The notes: generated by a model from the letters alone, not told the origin. A DNA stretch of 64,000 nt from Pseudomonas petrae (GCF_021728295.1 NZ_JAKJXE010000002.1:186001-250000), one strand, 5' to 3'. Shown: positions 27,030 to 36,349, numbered from the stretch's first letter. Made by a program: numbers and translations.

Positions 27030-28027
27030 TGCGCGTGAGTGGCCTGAGCCAGTTGTTCGATGCCGTCAAACAGCCGCACGCTGGACTCCATGGCGCTGGC
27101 GTCCATGATCACGATGCGATTGTTTTTCACCGCATCCATATTGCGCGTGACCGGGTCAGAGCGGAGAAAGGCCAGCTTCTTCTCGTGATCGTCAGCCGGG
27201 AAGCGGCGACGGTCCATGCGCGCGATGACCAGCACGGTCGGGTTGGCCTTGGCGATGGTTTCCCAGCCCACGGTCGGCCATTCCTCGTCGGAGTCGATGA
27301 CGTTACGCATGCCAAGGGTGTCGAGCATGAAGTTGGGGATGCCCTTGCGCCCGGCAACGTACGGATCGACGTTGAGGTCCGGGCTGGAAAACCAGAACAC
27401 CGCCGAGACGGGCGGGTTGGCATGGGTTTTCGCCTGCGCCACAGCTCGGGCCAGCCGGGTCTGGTAATCCGCGATCAGTTGCTCGCCACGGTCCTGTACG
27501 TTGAAGATCTGCGCCAGTTGCCGCAGGCTTTTGTACAGCGCGTCGATGCGGAAGGCTTCGAGGCGCGTGCCATCGGCGCCGACCCGGTTGTTCTTGCCCT
27601 CGCAGTCGGACGGCAGGATGTAGGTCGGGATGCCCAAGTCGCGAAACTGCTCGCGGGTGCCGACGGCGCCCTGTGGCCCGACCATCCACTCAAACTGCAC
27701 CGGCACGAAGTCCGGGCGTTTGCCGATCACCGATTCGAAGCTTGGCGCGTTGTCGGCCAGACGCTCGATGCTGTCGTTGAGGGTTTGGTACTGGGGCAGG
27801 ACGGGGTTGAACCACAGCGACGTGCCCACGACGTTCGGGCCCAGGCCCAGCGCATACAGCATCTCGGTGGCGGCCTGGCCAATGGTCACGGTTTTCTGCG
27901 GGACGTGGGTGAAGGTCAGCGCCTCGCCGCAGTTGTCCACGGTCAACGGGTAAACCGTCGAAGCAGCGAGAGCGGCGGTGGGCAATGTCAGGGTGACGAG
28001 CAGGGCAGCGAGGCGGCGCAGCGGCAT
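27026..28027 (-). CDS. btuF: Periplasmic corrinoid/metal-chelate binding protein, BtuF type
   Basis: 333 aa from the ATG at 28027, which gives a signal peptide ending at about residue 21 (PTAALAA). The mature protein keeps C33 and C142, which could form a disulfide. The PKTVTIGQAATEMLYALGLG segment is typical of BtuF/FepB-type binding proteins. It is the first gene after the cobalamin riboswitch. No btuB receptor gene is adjacent. Confidence 0.85.
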   Translation of the reverse strand: MPLRRLAALLVTLTLPTAALAASTVYPLTVDNCGEALTFTHVPQKTVTIGQAATEMLYALGLGPNVVGTSLWFNPVLPQYQTLNDSIERLADNAPSFESVIGKRPDFVPVQFEWMVGPQGAVGTREQFRDLGIPTYILPSDCEGKNNRVGADGTRLEAFRIDALYKSLRQLAQIFNVQDRGEQLIADYQTRLARAVAQAKTHANPPVSAVFWFSSPDLNVDPYVAGRKGIPNFMLDTLGMRNVIDSDEEWPTVGWETIAKANPTVLVIARMDRRRFPADDHEKKLAFLRSDPVTRNMDAVKNNRIVIMDASAMESSVRLFDGIEQLAQATHAQ

Positions 28028-28179
28028 GAACAGCGATCTCCAGAAAGCCTGAATGCTTGGCGAAGCAGGCGCTGGAAAGTCCATCCCGACACACGCCCCG
28101 GAAAAAAGGGCGAGCTCATGGTGCGCGCACGACACGCGAACGGGAGTCCTTCCCCGGACACCCCGCCGGTGAATGAATA

Positions 28180-28345
28180 TGCTGGCCGGCAGGTCTCCTG
28201 ACTGGCGCTTCATCACCGTGCTTCGGCCTTCCCGGGGTCACCCAGTGGCAAACAGGAAGCAGGGCTCAGCGCCTACAGTTGCGGGGACAGTTCCATTTCA
28301 GCGCGAAGTCACGCGCCCGTGGATTCCCTATTAATTCCGAGTGGA
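28180..28345 (-). ncRNA. Cobalamin riboswitch
   Basis: Read on the minus strand the conserved blocks occur in order: AATAGGGAATC, then CTGTCCCCGCAACTGT, GCCACTGGGTGACC, GGGAAGGC, and finally the B12 box region CAGTCAGGAGACCTGCC. It lies 153 bases upstream of the btuF start. Cobalamin binding is expected to reduce expression of the transporter; the expression platform between 28028 and 28179 could not be resolved, though a run of six T occurs there. Confidence 0.93.
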
Positions 28346-28477
28346 AACCGGCGGCGGGGATACTAAACGATTCGGCGGGTGGAGGCGAATGCGCTGGCGG
28401 GAAGGAACCCTGCGCGGACCAGGCCTGATAGGTCGTCAATGCGAGCATATGCACAGACCCGGCATCTTACGCGATCT

Positions 28478-28566
28478 GCAGGAGCCGGCTTGCTGGCGAA
28501 TGCGTGGTGTCAGGCGACAGAAAGGTAACTGACCCGACGCGTTCGCCAGCAAGCCGGCTCCTACAG
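28478..28566. repeat. REP doublet (CAGGAGCCGGCTTGCTGGCGAA type)
   Basis: GCAGGAGCCGGCTTGCTGGC at about 28480 is followed by the inverse GCCAGCAAGCCGGCTCCTAC ending near 28564. A third REP class in this window, between the riboswitch and the racemase gene. Confidence 0.8.
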
Positions 28567-28611
28567 GGCGCCTGCAGCCATTGATTCGCGTCCTGCCCTT
28601 GAAGCGCCGAC

Positions 28612-29334
28612 CTACAACGTGAATGGCCAGCCGACAATCCTCTTCGGCCGTGGCGTCGCGTAGGTCCGCACTTTCGACGTCTTCAATCCCAGACGCACCA
28701 GCGATTCGGCCAGTGCCACCGCTGCGGTGACGCCATCCACCACCGGCACGCCGGCGCGTTCGCGGATGAGTTGATCCAGCCCGGCCATGCCGCCGCAGCC
28801 CAGGCAGATCACTTCGGCCTTGTCCCGGGTCACTGCTTCGATGGCTTGCTCAACGATAGCCTCGACCGCACGCTCCGGCGATTCCTCCAGCTCCAGGACG
28901 CTCATGCCACTGGCTCGCACCGACGCGCAGCGCTCATACACGCCGGCCAGCTTCAGACGATCTTCGATCAGCGGCACCGTGCGGTCTAGCGTGGTGACCA
29001 CCGCGTATTTATGCCCCAGCAACATCGCCAGGCTCGCCGCCGCTTCGGTGATGTCCACCACCGGCACGTCGAGCAATTCCTGCAAGCCCTCGCGGCCATG
29101 CTCGCCGTAGCCGGCTTGAATCACCGCGTCATAGGGCCCTTCGTAGGACATCACCCGGTCCATTACCGCGATGGCGGCCAGATAACTCTCGAAGTTGCCT
29201 TCCACCGACTCGGCGCCGAAGCGCGGGGTCAGGCCGATGATCTCGGTGCCGGGCGAGGCCACGCTGCGGGCCTGCTCGGCGATGGTCTCGGTCATGGATT
29301 CGGTGGTGTTGACGTTGACGATCAGAATTCGCAT
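28612..29334 (-). CDS. Asp/Glu/hydantoin racemase-family protein
   Basis: 240 aa from the ATG at 29334 (MRILIVNVNT). The HyuE/allantoin-racemase fold is clear: NVNTTESMT at the start, VVTTLDRTVPLI in the middle and ICLGCGGM with C177/C180. The first catalytic Cys of the family, normally in an ACFGDPG-like motif, is replaced: the segment reads QAGYGEHG with G75. A two-Cys racemase mechanism therefore looks impossible in its usual form; the protein may be a decarboxylase/isomerase relative. The substrate is unknown. Confidence 0.8.
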   Translation of the reverse strand: MRILIVNVNTTESMTETIAEQARSVASPGTEIIGLTPRFGAESVEGNFESYLAAIAVMDRVMSYEGPYDAVIQAGYGEHGREGLQELLDVPVVDITEAAASLAMLLGHKYAVVTTLDRTVPLIEDRLKLAGVYERCASVRASGMSVLELEESPERAVEAIVEQAIEAVTRDKAEVICLGCGGMAGLDQLIRERAGVPVVDGVTAAVALAESLVRLGLKTSKVRTYATPRPKRIVGWPFTL

Positions 29335-29394
29335 GGACAGATCTCGTGCGGGAAACAAGGCCGGGCGTCTGGCCCGGCGTCGTCGCGCACGATA

Positions 29395-30390
29395 TCAGTC
29401 TTTCATCGGCACGGGCGCCTGCAGGGCGATGAAGCCCTGATCGCGCAGGGCTCGCCAAAAGCCATCCGGCACCTGTGCGTTGAGCGCGGTGACGTCTTCG
29501 ATGATCCGCGAAGGGCGGCTGGCACCTGGAATCACTGCAGCCACCAGCGGATTGGCGAGGACGAACTGCAGCGCTGCCGACTTGATATCGACCTGATACT
29601 GCCGAGCGATTTCCTGAATGTGCGCGACCTTGTCGAGCATCGCCTGCGACGCCTCCTGGTATTCGAAATGCTTGCCGCCCACCAACACGCCGGAGCTGTA
29701 CGGCCCACCAACGACGAACTCGGCGTTGTGCTGGCGGGCCTTGTCGAACAACCGTTGCAGCGGCTGGTCATGGTCGAGCAGCGAATAACGGCCGGCGAGC
29801 AGGAAGCCATCGGGCTGGGCTTCTTCCAGGTCCAGCGTCAGTTCGCACGGCTCGACGCGGTTGACGCCCAGGCCCCAGGCCTTGATCACGCCTTCTTCGC
29901 GCAGGCGGGTGAGGGCACGGAAAGCGCCGGTGCGGGCGATGTTGAAGTGCTCGATCCAGGCATCGCCATGGGCGTCCTGCGCGACGTCATGGACAAACAC
30001 GATGTCCAGTCGATCGGTGTTCAGCCGTTTTAAACTCGCTTCAATGGAACGCAGCGTGGCGTCGGCGGAGTAGTCGGTGACGATCTTGTTTTTCAGGCCC
30101 TCGGCGAACAGACCACTGCGGGTTTCGGTGTCGATCTCATCGGAAATCAGCCGGCCGACTTTGGTGCTCAGGGTGTACTGGTCTCGGGGGACGCCAGCGA
30201 GTGCCTTGCCCAGACGCTGCTCGGACAAGCCCGCGCCGTAGACAGGTGCAGTGTCGAAATAGCGGATGCCCTGGTCCCAGGCGGATTGAACAGTGGCCGC
30301 GGCTTCCTCTTCGTCGATGGTGCGAAACATATTGCCCAGCGGTGCGGAGCCGAAGCCGAGGCGGCCAATGATCTTGTCGTGCAGACTCAT
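29395..30390 (-). CDS. Aldo/keto reductase (aldose/pyridoxal dehydrogenase group)
   Basis: 331 aa from the ATG at 30390. AKR catalytic tetrad D46, Y51, K77, H134 (YFDTAPVYG, STKVGR, FVHDVA). The N-terminus GRLGFGSAPLGNMF and overall length match the D-threo-aldose/L-fucose 1-dehydrogenase and pyridoxal dehydrogenase group. The open frame continues about 200 codons upstream without a likely start. It lies 60 bases before the racemase-family gene on the same strand; no pathway can be deduced. Confidence 0.82.
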   Translation of the reverse strand: MSLHDKIIGRLGFGSAPLGNMFRTIDEEEAAATVQSAWDQGIRYFDTAPVYGAGLSEQRLGKALAGVPRDQYTLSTKVGRLISDEIDTETRSGLFAEGLKNKIVTDYSADATLRSIEASLKRLNTDRLDIVFVHDVAQDAHGDAWIEHFNIARTGAFRALTRLREEGVIKAWGLGVNRVEPCELTLDLEEAQPDGFLLAGRYSLLDHDQPLQRLFDKARQHNAEFVVGGPYSSGVLVGGKHFEYQEASQAMLDKVAHIQEIARQYQVDIKSAALQFVLANPLVAAVIPGASRPSRIIEDVTALNAQVPDGFWRALRDQGFIALQAPVPMKD

Positions 30391-30666
30391 GGAAAGTGTC
30401 CTGTGCGGTGGGGCGTGTTTGGATGTGCAGGCTGCATGGCGCCGCGTTCGCTTGATAAAACCAGCGCGATGAAACCCGCGAAGCTTCTTTACTGACTGTT
30501 GATTGCCGCAGGGGTTCTTCGGAATGCGCGTCGGTGTGCTTTCACATGCTCGGCGAGCGGCTATCCTCAGCCCATGCAAATCTGGCAACCTGCGATCTCT
30601 CTGTGGGCGCGGCTTTAGCCGGGAAGAGGCCCGTGAGTACGCCATCCATGTCCAGCGAGGCCGCCG

Positions 30667-31224
30667 ATGAGCGAGCACATCATTCATTTCCACTGCGGGG
30701 TCGATCAGGCCAGCACCGAGCATTTTCGGGATCGCTGCCTGGAAGCCCTTGGCAAAGGCGCGACCGGGTTGCTGCTGAATCTGTCGACCGCCGGCGGCAG
30801 CACCGCGCTGGGGTTCACGCTTTACAACTTCCTGAAATCCCTGAAAGTGCCGATCCGCGCATTGAACAGCGGCAACATCGAATCCATGGGCATCGTGATC
30901 TACCTGGCGGCTCAAGAGCGGATCGTCTGCCCCCACTCGCGTTTTCTGATCCATCCCATGAGCTGGTACTTCAACCAGAGCTCGGTGGACCACTCACGCA
31001 TGCGCGAATACCTGCGCAGCCTGGACAACGACCTGCAGCGCTACGTGAATATCTATCAGAGCGAGACTGTGAGCGCCGTGCACCCGCTGGACATCGGGCG
31101 CTGCCTGTCAGCAGAGGAGAAGGTGATCCGCGCCGAAGATTCGCTGGCGTGCGGCATTGCCCATCGTGTCGAGCAACTGCAGTTTGCCGAGGACGCCGTG
31201 CACTGGACCGTCAGCGCCAGCTAA
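30667..31224 (+). CDS. ClpP-like serine protease-fold protein
   Basis: 185 aa. ClpP/crotonase fold with the nucleophile segment GNIESMGIVIYLAA (S73) and the His in RFLIHPMSW (H96). The usual Asp of the triad (RDxxLSAEE in ClpP) is not at the expected place: the segment is LDIGRCLSAEEK, with the nearest Asp (D142) two residues too early. It is not the housekeeping clpP, since tig and clpX are not adjacent. A degenerate REP precedes it. Protease activity is uncertain. Confidence 0.75.
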   Translation: MSEHIIHFHCGVDQASTEHFRDRCLEALGKGATGLLLNLSTAGGSTALGFTLYNFLKSLKVPIRALNSGNIESMGIVIYLAAQERIVCPHSRFLIHPMSWYFNQSSVDHSRMREYLRSLDNDLQRYVNIYQSETVSAVHPLDIGRCLSAEEKVIRAEDSLACGIAHRVEQLQFAEDAVHWTVSAS

Positions 31225-31302
31225 GCTCAACCCATTGAACCGGGTCGTTGTTGACCCCCGTTGACGCCATTTTTGGCCACATTGAAACGAGAGGTAACTG
31301 CC

Positions 31303-31470
31303 ATGCAATCCCATACACCGGACGCTGCACCTGTCGCGCCGCACCCAGCGCCTCAGCCGGGACCTGAAGACACAGAACCCGACGCGGCCGATATGGATCC
31401 GGGCAATGAAGACCCGGGCTCCCTGCCAGATCGGGACGCGACTGTGCCGCTGATCGATCCGAATAAATGA
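31303..31470 (+). CDS. Small acidic Pro/Asp-rich protein
   Basis: 55 aa from the ATG at 31303 with GAGAGG upstream. Composition is extreme: rich in Pro, Asp, Glu and Ala, only one Lys and one Arg, and no hydrophobic core (for example EDTEPDAADMDPGNEDPG). It is probably disordered. It lies convergent with the small KGG stress protein. No function known to me. Confidence 0.55.
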   Translation: MQSHTPDAAPVAPHPAPQPGPEDTEPDAADMDPGNEDPGSLPDRDATVPLIDPNK

Positions 31471-31534
31471 GGGAAGGGTTCCGAAAGAAAGCCTGCTTTG
31501 GAGCCGCCGATGTCGCCTGACTGAACGCGGCCGA

Positions 31535-31563
31535 AACAAAAGAGCGAGAGCCTTGGCCCTCGC
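31535..31563 (-). terminator. Rho-independent terminator after the KGG protein gene
   Basis: On the minus strand GCGAGGGCC-AA-GGCTCTCGC forms a nine-pair stem followed by TTTTGTTT. It is 24 bases past the stop of the KGG gene. Confidence 0.75.
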
Positions 31564-31586
31564 TCGCTTCACTCACCCGCACGTCA

Positions 31587-31769
31587 TTACGACTTGCCGC
31601 CTGAGCCGCCTTTCTTGCCGGCGCCGCTCGCGCCTGCACCCGACTCTTTCTTCATATCGCTTCCCGCATTGCCACTGCCTGAAGCCTGTCCGCCTTTCTT
31701 GCCGGCTTCGGACGCTTTCTCTTTATCATTCGCAAAATTGCCAGGGTTCGACTTTCCGGTGTTAGCCAT
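31587..31769 (-). CDS. KGG-motif stress-induced small protein
   Basis: 60 aa from the ATG at 31769. Hydrophilic, Gly/Lys/Ser-rich, with repeated KKGG motifs (AGKKGGQASG, GAGKKGGSGG), as in the YciG/con-10/GsiB family of general-stress or desiccation proteins. Likely unfolded in solution. Monocistronic, with its own terminator. The start MANTGKSNPGNFANDKEKAS is typical of pseudomonad members. Confidence 0.85.
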   Translation of the reverse strand: MANTGKSNPGNFANDKEKASEAGKKGGQASGSGNAGSDMKKESGAGASGAGKKGGSGGKS

Positions 31770-31898
31770 GATCGCAGACCTCTTGTTATTGAGAAGGCGA
31801 GACACCTGCCTCGCCTTAATTGTGAGGGGTCGTTCACGCAATGGTTTAACCCATCACTTGGCTTGCAGACCAACGGCGGTGTTGATGAATGCCCGCTG

Positions 31899-32699
31899 TT
31901 ACATATGCACTTCGACCGCCAGCGGCAGGTGATCGGACAAATGCGTCCACGGCCGCGTGCCGAGGATTTTCGGATGGTGGCTGGTGGCGTTGCGCAGGTA
32001 GATGCGGTCCAGGCGCAGCATCGGGAAGCGCGCCGGGTACGTCTTCGCCAGCCGCCCCTGATTGCGCTCGAAGACCTCGTGGAGGTAGCCGCAGCGCTGC
32101 AGACGCTTGTTGCCCTGCAGTTGCCAGTCGTTGAAATCGCCGGCGATCACCACCGGTGCGTCTTCGGGCAGGGAGTCGAGCAGGTCGCAGAGCAGATTCA
32201 GCTGCAACTGGCGGTGGCTCTCCAGCAGGCTGAGGTGCACGCAAATCGCGTGCACCTCGGCATGCCCCGGCACTTGCAGCACGCAATGCAGCAAGCCGCG
32301 GCGCTCCGGCCCGGTGATCGAAATGTCCAGGTTGCGGTAATGCAGGATCGGGTATTTGGACAGCAGCGCGTTGCCGTGGTGGCCGTCGGGGTAGACCGCG
32401 TTGCGACCGTAGGCGAAGTCCGTCCACATGCTGTCGGCGAGAAATTCGTAGTGCGGCGTGTCGGGCCAGTCTTCGTACTTGGCGGCGTGGCGGTCATGGC
32501 CGCCGAGGACTTCCTGGAGAAACACCAGATCGGCACCGGTGCTGCGCACGGCTTCACGCAACTCCGGCAGGATAAAACGCCGGTTCAGTGCGGTGAAGCC
32601 CTTGTGGGTGTTCACGGTCAGCACGCGCAGTTTGTGGACTTCGCGCAACGTGGCCGGGTCCGGAGGGGTAGCGTTCGAGCCAGCGGGATCGGGGGTCAC
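31899..32699 (-). CDS. Endonuclease/exonuclease/phosphatase-family protein
   Basis: 266 aa beginning at GTG; no in-frame ATG occurs before the first conserved strand. EEP signatures: NTHKG (about 30), FLQEVLGGHDRH (60-71), GNALLSKYPI, VIAGDFNDW and the final SDHLPL. Metal-dependent hydrolase; substrate may be DNA, a phospholipid head group or another phosphodiester. No signal peptide. Confidence 0.8.
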   Translation of the reverse strand: MTPDPAGSNATPPDPATLREVHKLRVLTVNTHKGFTALNRRFILPELREAVRSTGADLVFLQEVLGGHDRHAAKYEDWPDTPHYEFLADSMWTDFAYGRNAVYPDGHHGNALLSKYPILHYRNLDISITGPERRGLLHCVLQVPGHAEVHAICVHLSLLESHRQLQLNLLCDLLDSLPEDAPVVIAGDFNDWQLQGNKRLQRCGYLHEVFERNQGRLAKTYPARFPMLRLDRIYLRNATSHHPKILGTRPWTHLSDHLPLAVEVHM

Positions 32700-32763
32700 G
32701 CCCTCACTCCTGTTCGGGGGATGTGCTATTCCGACCGGGACGCGAGGCCGCAGTTCAGCTTTT

Positions 32764-32900
32764 AGGTGGGACGGGCTCTAGCCGGGGGATTTCAACAGCC
32801 AGTGAGAGCTGTTGCAGAGTCGCCGGCCTCTTCCCGGCTGAAGCCGGTCCTACTGAATCAACGCGGGCGCTCTGTGGGACCGGCTTCAGCCGGGAAGATT
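32764..32900. repeat. REP cluster (three copies, one degenerate)
   Basis: GTGGGACGGGCTCTAGCCGG (about 32765) is a decayed copy. CTTCCCGGCTGAAGCCGGTC (about 32831) and GTGGGACCGGCTTCAGCCGG (about 32875) are intact. They fill the gap between the EEP and MFS genes. Confidence 0.85.
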
Positions 32901-32916
32901 TTATACCGCGCGGGCG

Positions 32917-34143
32917 CTACACCCGCGTGTCGACCGGCGCCCTGCGCGACAGCACCACCGCCAGCGTCAATGCCGCCACGGACAACAACGCGGCAAAGAA
33001 GAAAATCCAGCCATAGCCCATGCCCAGTGCCACGGCGCCCATCAGCGGCCCGGCAATGGCCAGCGCCAGGTCGAAGAACACCGCATAAGCGCTGAGCCCG
33101 GCACCGCGGCTGCTGTTGGGCACCTGTTTGATGGCTTCGACGCCCAGCGCCGGGTACACCAGCGACAAACCAAACCCGGTCAGCCCCGCGCCGATCAGGG
33201 CGAAGGTGGTGTCGGGTGCCAGCCACAGCATTAACAGACCAAGGGTTTCCACCGAGATGCAGACGATCGCCGAGCGAAAGCCGCCGAAGCGGTTGATCGC
33301 ATTGATGAACAGCAGGCGCGCGACGATGAAGCAGATGCCGAACACCGTCAGGCACCAGGCTGCGCCTTCCCAGCCACGGGCCACGTAAAACAATGTGATG
33401 AACGTCGTCAGGGTGCCGTAACCGATGGAGGATAGGGTCAGGCTCAGGCCAAACGGCGCCACCCGGCCGAACACCGAGAAGAACGGCAGGCGCTCGCCGC
33501 GCACCACCGGGATCGCCGGTTTCTTGCGAATCAATAGCAGCGCCCCGGCCGCCAGCACGAACAGCACCACGCCCAGGCTGGCAAAGCCCAGCGCACCGAC
33601 CATCACCACCCCGAGCGGCGCGCCGATCGCGATGGCGCCGTAAGAAGCGATGCCGTTCCAGGAAATCGAGCGGGCCGTGTGCTCCGAACCGACCTGGCCG
33701 ATGCACCAACTGATGGTGCCGACGCCGATCAAACCTTGGGACGCGCCGAGGAACAGCCGGGCAATGATCAGGATCGTCAGGCTGACCCCGGCGAAACGCT
33801 CCAGCAGGATTGCCGCCAACGTCAGCACGCCGCTCAACGCGATGCCGGACAGCCCGTAAACGATGGCGCGCTTAGTGCCGATGGTGTCGCAGATGCGTCC
33901 GGCCACCGGGCGGCTCAACAGCGTCGCCAGGTACTGCGCGCCGATCACCAGCCCCGCGACCACCGCGCTGAATCCCAATTGGTTATGCACGTAGCCGGGC
34001 ATCACCGCGATGGGCAGGCCGATGCACAGGAAGGCGATAAAGGTGTAGACGACGATGGAGACGATTTGCAGCGTGATCGCCATCGAACTGGCGTCGCTGA
34101 CAGGCGTATTGGCAGGCGTATCGGGCGGCAGGGCGGCAGACAT
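32917..34143 (-). CDS. MFS transporter, YhhS/YfcJ-like
   Basis: 408 aa, 12 hydrophobic segments. The segments GYVHNQLGFSAVVAGLVIGAQYLATLLSRP-like (GFSAVVAGLVIGAQYLATLL) and GRICDTIGTKRA match the UPF0226/YhhS exporter group. The N-terminal 25 residues are polar. The cargo is unknown; relatives are linked to export of small metabolites or drugs. Flanked on both sides by REPs, with no operon partner. Confidence 0.82.
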   Translation of the reverse strand: MSAALPPDTPANTPVSDASSMAITLQIVSIVVYTFIAFLCIGLPIAVMPGYVHNQLGFSAVVAGLVIGAQYLATLLSRPVAGRICDTIGTKRAIVYGLSGIALSGVLTLAAILLERFAGVSLTILIIARLFLGASQGLIGVGTISWCIGQVGSEHTARSISWNGIASYGAIAIGAPLGVVMVGALGFASLGVVLFVLAAGALLLIRKKPAIPVVRGERLPFFSVFGRVAPFGLSLTLSSIGYGTLTTFITLFYVARGWEGAAWCLTVFGICFIVARLLFINAINRFGGFRSAIVCISVETLGLLMLWLAPDTTFALIGAGLTGFGLSLVYPALGVEAIKQVPNSSRGAGLSAYAVFFDLALAIAGPLMGAVALGMGYGWIFFFAALLSVAALTLAVVLSRRAPVDTRV

Positions 34144-34247
34144 GGGGACTCTTCGCTGGAGCGGTGGGAGTGCCGCATCATCGCCCGAGAGGTGGGGAAA
34201 TGAAAGCAGGCTAACGGTTTTATCCGGGGTCAGATAGCGCCCGGACT

Positions 34248-34325
34248 TGCCCCTTCCCGGCCAAAGCCGGTCCTACTCAGGCATACGCATGCAGTCAGTG
34301 GGACCGGCTTCAGCCGGGAAGAGGC
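34248..34325. repeat. REP doublet
   Basis: CTTCCCGGCCAAAGCCGGTC (about 34253) and GTGGGACCGGCTTCAGCCGG (about 34298), in opposite orientation. Confidence 0.85.
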
Positions 34326-34363
34326 CAATTCTGCTGACCCTTCATGGGCGGCAATAGATGCGC

Positions 34364-34395
34364 ACAAAAAAGCCCCGTCACACTGGACGGGGCTT
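34364..34395 (-). terminator. Rho-independent terminator after ybiT
   Basis: On the minus strand AGCCCCGTC..GACGGGGCT forms a nine-pair stem followed by TTTTTT. It lies about 40 bases past the ybiT stop. Confidence 0.88.
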
Positions 34396-34433
34396 CTTGT
34401 TTTCAGCATCACTCTGTCAGGCCATGGCCCTGA

Positions 34434-36020
34434 TCAGAACGCGACGCCCTGGCTGCGCAGGTAATCGTCGTAGGTGCCGCTGAAGTCGGTCACGCCACTT
34501 GGGCTCAGCTCGATGATGCGGGTGGCCAGGGACGATACGAATTCGCGGTCGTGGCTGACGAAGATCAGCGTGCCGGGGTAGTTCTCCAGCGCCAGGTTCA
34601 GCGCCTCGATCGATTCCATGTCCAGGTGGTTGGTCGGTTCGTCCATGATCAGCACGTTCGGCTTCTGCAGGATCAGCTTGCCGAACAGCATGCGGCCTTG
34701 CTCACCACCGGAAATGACCTTGACCGACTTTAGGATCTCGTCGTTGGAGAACAGCATCCGGCCCAGGGTGCCACGAATGACTTGCTCACCTTGAGTCCAT
34801 TGCCCCATCCAGTCGAACAGGGTGACATCGTCTTCGAAGTCGTGTGCGTGGTCCTGGGCGTAGTAACCCAGCTCTGCCGCATCGGTCCACTTGATCGTGC
34901 CGGCATCCGGGGTCAGTTCATTGACCAAGGTGCGCAGCAGGGTGGTTTTACCGATACCGTTCGGGCCGATGATCGCCACGCGCTCGCCCGCTTCAACCTG
35001 GAAGCTGAAGTTCTTGAACAGCGGCTTGCCGTCGAAGCCTTTGGCCATTTGGTCAATGATGACCGCCTGACGGTGCAGCTTCTTGGTCTGATCAAAGCGG
35101 ATGAACGGGCTCACGCGGCTCGAAGGCTTGACCTCGGCCAGCTGGATCTTGTCGATCGCCTTGGCGCGGGAGGTGGCCTGCTTGGCTTTCGAGGCGTTGG
35201 CCGAGAAGCGGCTGACGAACGACTGCAGCTCGGAGATCTGTGCTTTCTTCTTGGCGTTGTCCGACAGCAACTGCTCGCGGGACTGGGTCGCCACGGTCAT
35301 GTACTCGTCGTAGTTGCCCGGGAACAGACGCAGTTCGCCGTAATCCAGGTCAGCCATGTGGGTGCACACGCTGTTGAGGAAGTGACGGTCGTGAGAAATG
35401 ATGATCATCAGGCTGGAGCGCTGGGTCAGGATGTTTTCCAGCCAGCGAATCGTGTTGATGTCCAGGTGGTTGGTCGGTTCGTCGAGCAACAGCACTTCAG
35501 GATCGGAGAACAATGCCTGGGCCAGCAGCACGCGCAGTTTCCAGCCCGGCGACACTTCGCTCATCGGCCCGTTGTGCTGCTCGATGCCAATGCCCAGACC
35601 GAGCAACAACTCGCCAGCACGGGACTCGGCGGTGTAGCCGTCCATTTCAGCGAATTCGGTTTCCAGCTCGGCAACGGCCATGCCGTCTTCTTCGGTCATT
35701 TCCGGCAGCGAGTAGATGCGATCGCGCTCGGCCTTGACCTTCCACAGCTCTTCGTGACCCATGATCACGGTGTCGATGACGGAGAAGTCTTCGTAGGCGA
35801 ACTGGTCCTGGCGCAATTTACCCAGACGCACGTTCGGCTCGAGCATCACCTGGCCGCCGGACGGCTCCAGATCGCCGCCGAGGATCTTCATGAAGGTGGA
35901 CTTGCCACAGCCATTGGCGCCGATGAGGCCATAGCGATTGCCACCGCCGAATTTGACCGAAACGTTCTCGAACAGCGGCTTGGCGCCAAACTGCATGGTG
36001 ATGTTAGCTGTGGAAATCAA
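34434..36020 (-). CDS. ybiT: ABC-F ribosome-associated ATPase, YbiT type
   Basis: 528 aa. Two ABC domains without membrane segments: Walker [10 protein letters not shown] (about 35) and GPNGIGKTT (about 350), each with [11 protein letters not shown] or [14 protein letters not shown] Walker B, joined by a charged linker. The start is TTG at 36020 with AGGA upstream, giving the family N-terminus [12 protein letters not shown]; a longer frame upstream is unlikely. ABC-F proteins of this group bind the ribosomal E site and affect translation. Monocistronic with a strong terminator. Confidence 0.92.
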   Translation of the reverse strand: MISTANITMQFGAKPLFENVSVKFGGGNRYGLIGANGCGKSTFMKILGGDLEPSGGQVMLEPNVRLGKLRQDQFAYEDFSVIDTVIMGHEELWKVKAERDRIYSLPEMTEEDGMAVAELETEFAEMDGYTAESRAGELLLGLGIGIEQHNGPMSEVSPGWKLRVLLAQALFSDPEVLLLDEPTNHLDINTIRWLENILTQRSSLMIIISHDRHFLNSVCTHMADLDYGELRLFPGNYDEYMTVATQSREQLLSDNAKKKAQISELQSFVSRFSANASKAKQATSRAKAIDKIQLAEVKPSSRVSPFIRFDQTKKLHRQAVIIDQMAKGFDGKPLFKNFSFQVEAGERVAIIGPNGIGKTTLLRTLVNELTPDAGTIKWTDAAELGYYAQDHAHDFEDDVTLFDWMGQWTQGEQVIRGTLGRMLFSNDEILKSVKVISGGEQGRMLFGKLILQKPNVLIMDEPTNHLDMESIEALNLALENYPGTLIFVSHDREFVSSLATRIIELSPSGVTDFSGTYDDYLRSQGVAF

Positions 36021-36349
36021 TTGCTTATCCTGGATTGTTGACAAGGGGCTGACTGGCGATGGCCTTCGACGCCTGGTGGCGATTGCTCGTGATCCAACCA
36101 GCAGCCTGCACGTCACCGGTGACGGCGACATGACCTGATGAAGATGGGTGAACGGGAGCAGCGTCCGATACGGCTTCAGCGGATGACCGAGATGCATCGG
36201 CCACGCTTGCTGTACGGGAGAAGACGCACAGGTTTGGGCAGTGCGCCACGACCCCACGAAAGGCTCAAGGGGCGCATGCGAATTCAAGGCGCGGCAGTGT
36301 AACACCGTCTTGGTTATCCACCTACCGCCGCTCGCCGGTGAGGATCACC
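36021..36349. other. Intergenic region, nothing recognised
   Basis: About 330 bases between ybiT and the GAF-protein gene, both on the minus strand. The ybiT promoter must lie here. No REP, strong hairpin or credible small gene is visible. Confidence 0.5.

Noticed and set aside
25987..27069. Long open frame extending btuD upstream and reading through the permease in another phase
   Set aside because: The sequence there has the low-complexity Gly/Arg character of a GC-rich shadow, and the permease in the other frame has clear FecCD features and 4-base overlaps with both neighbours.
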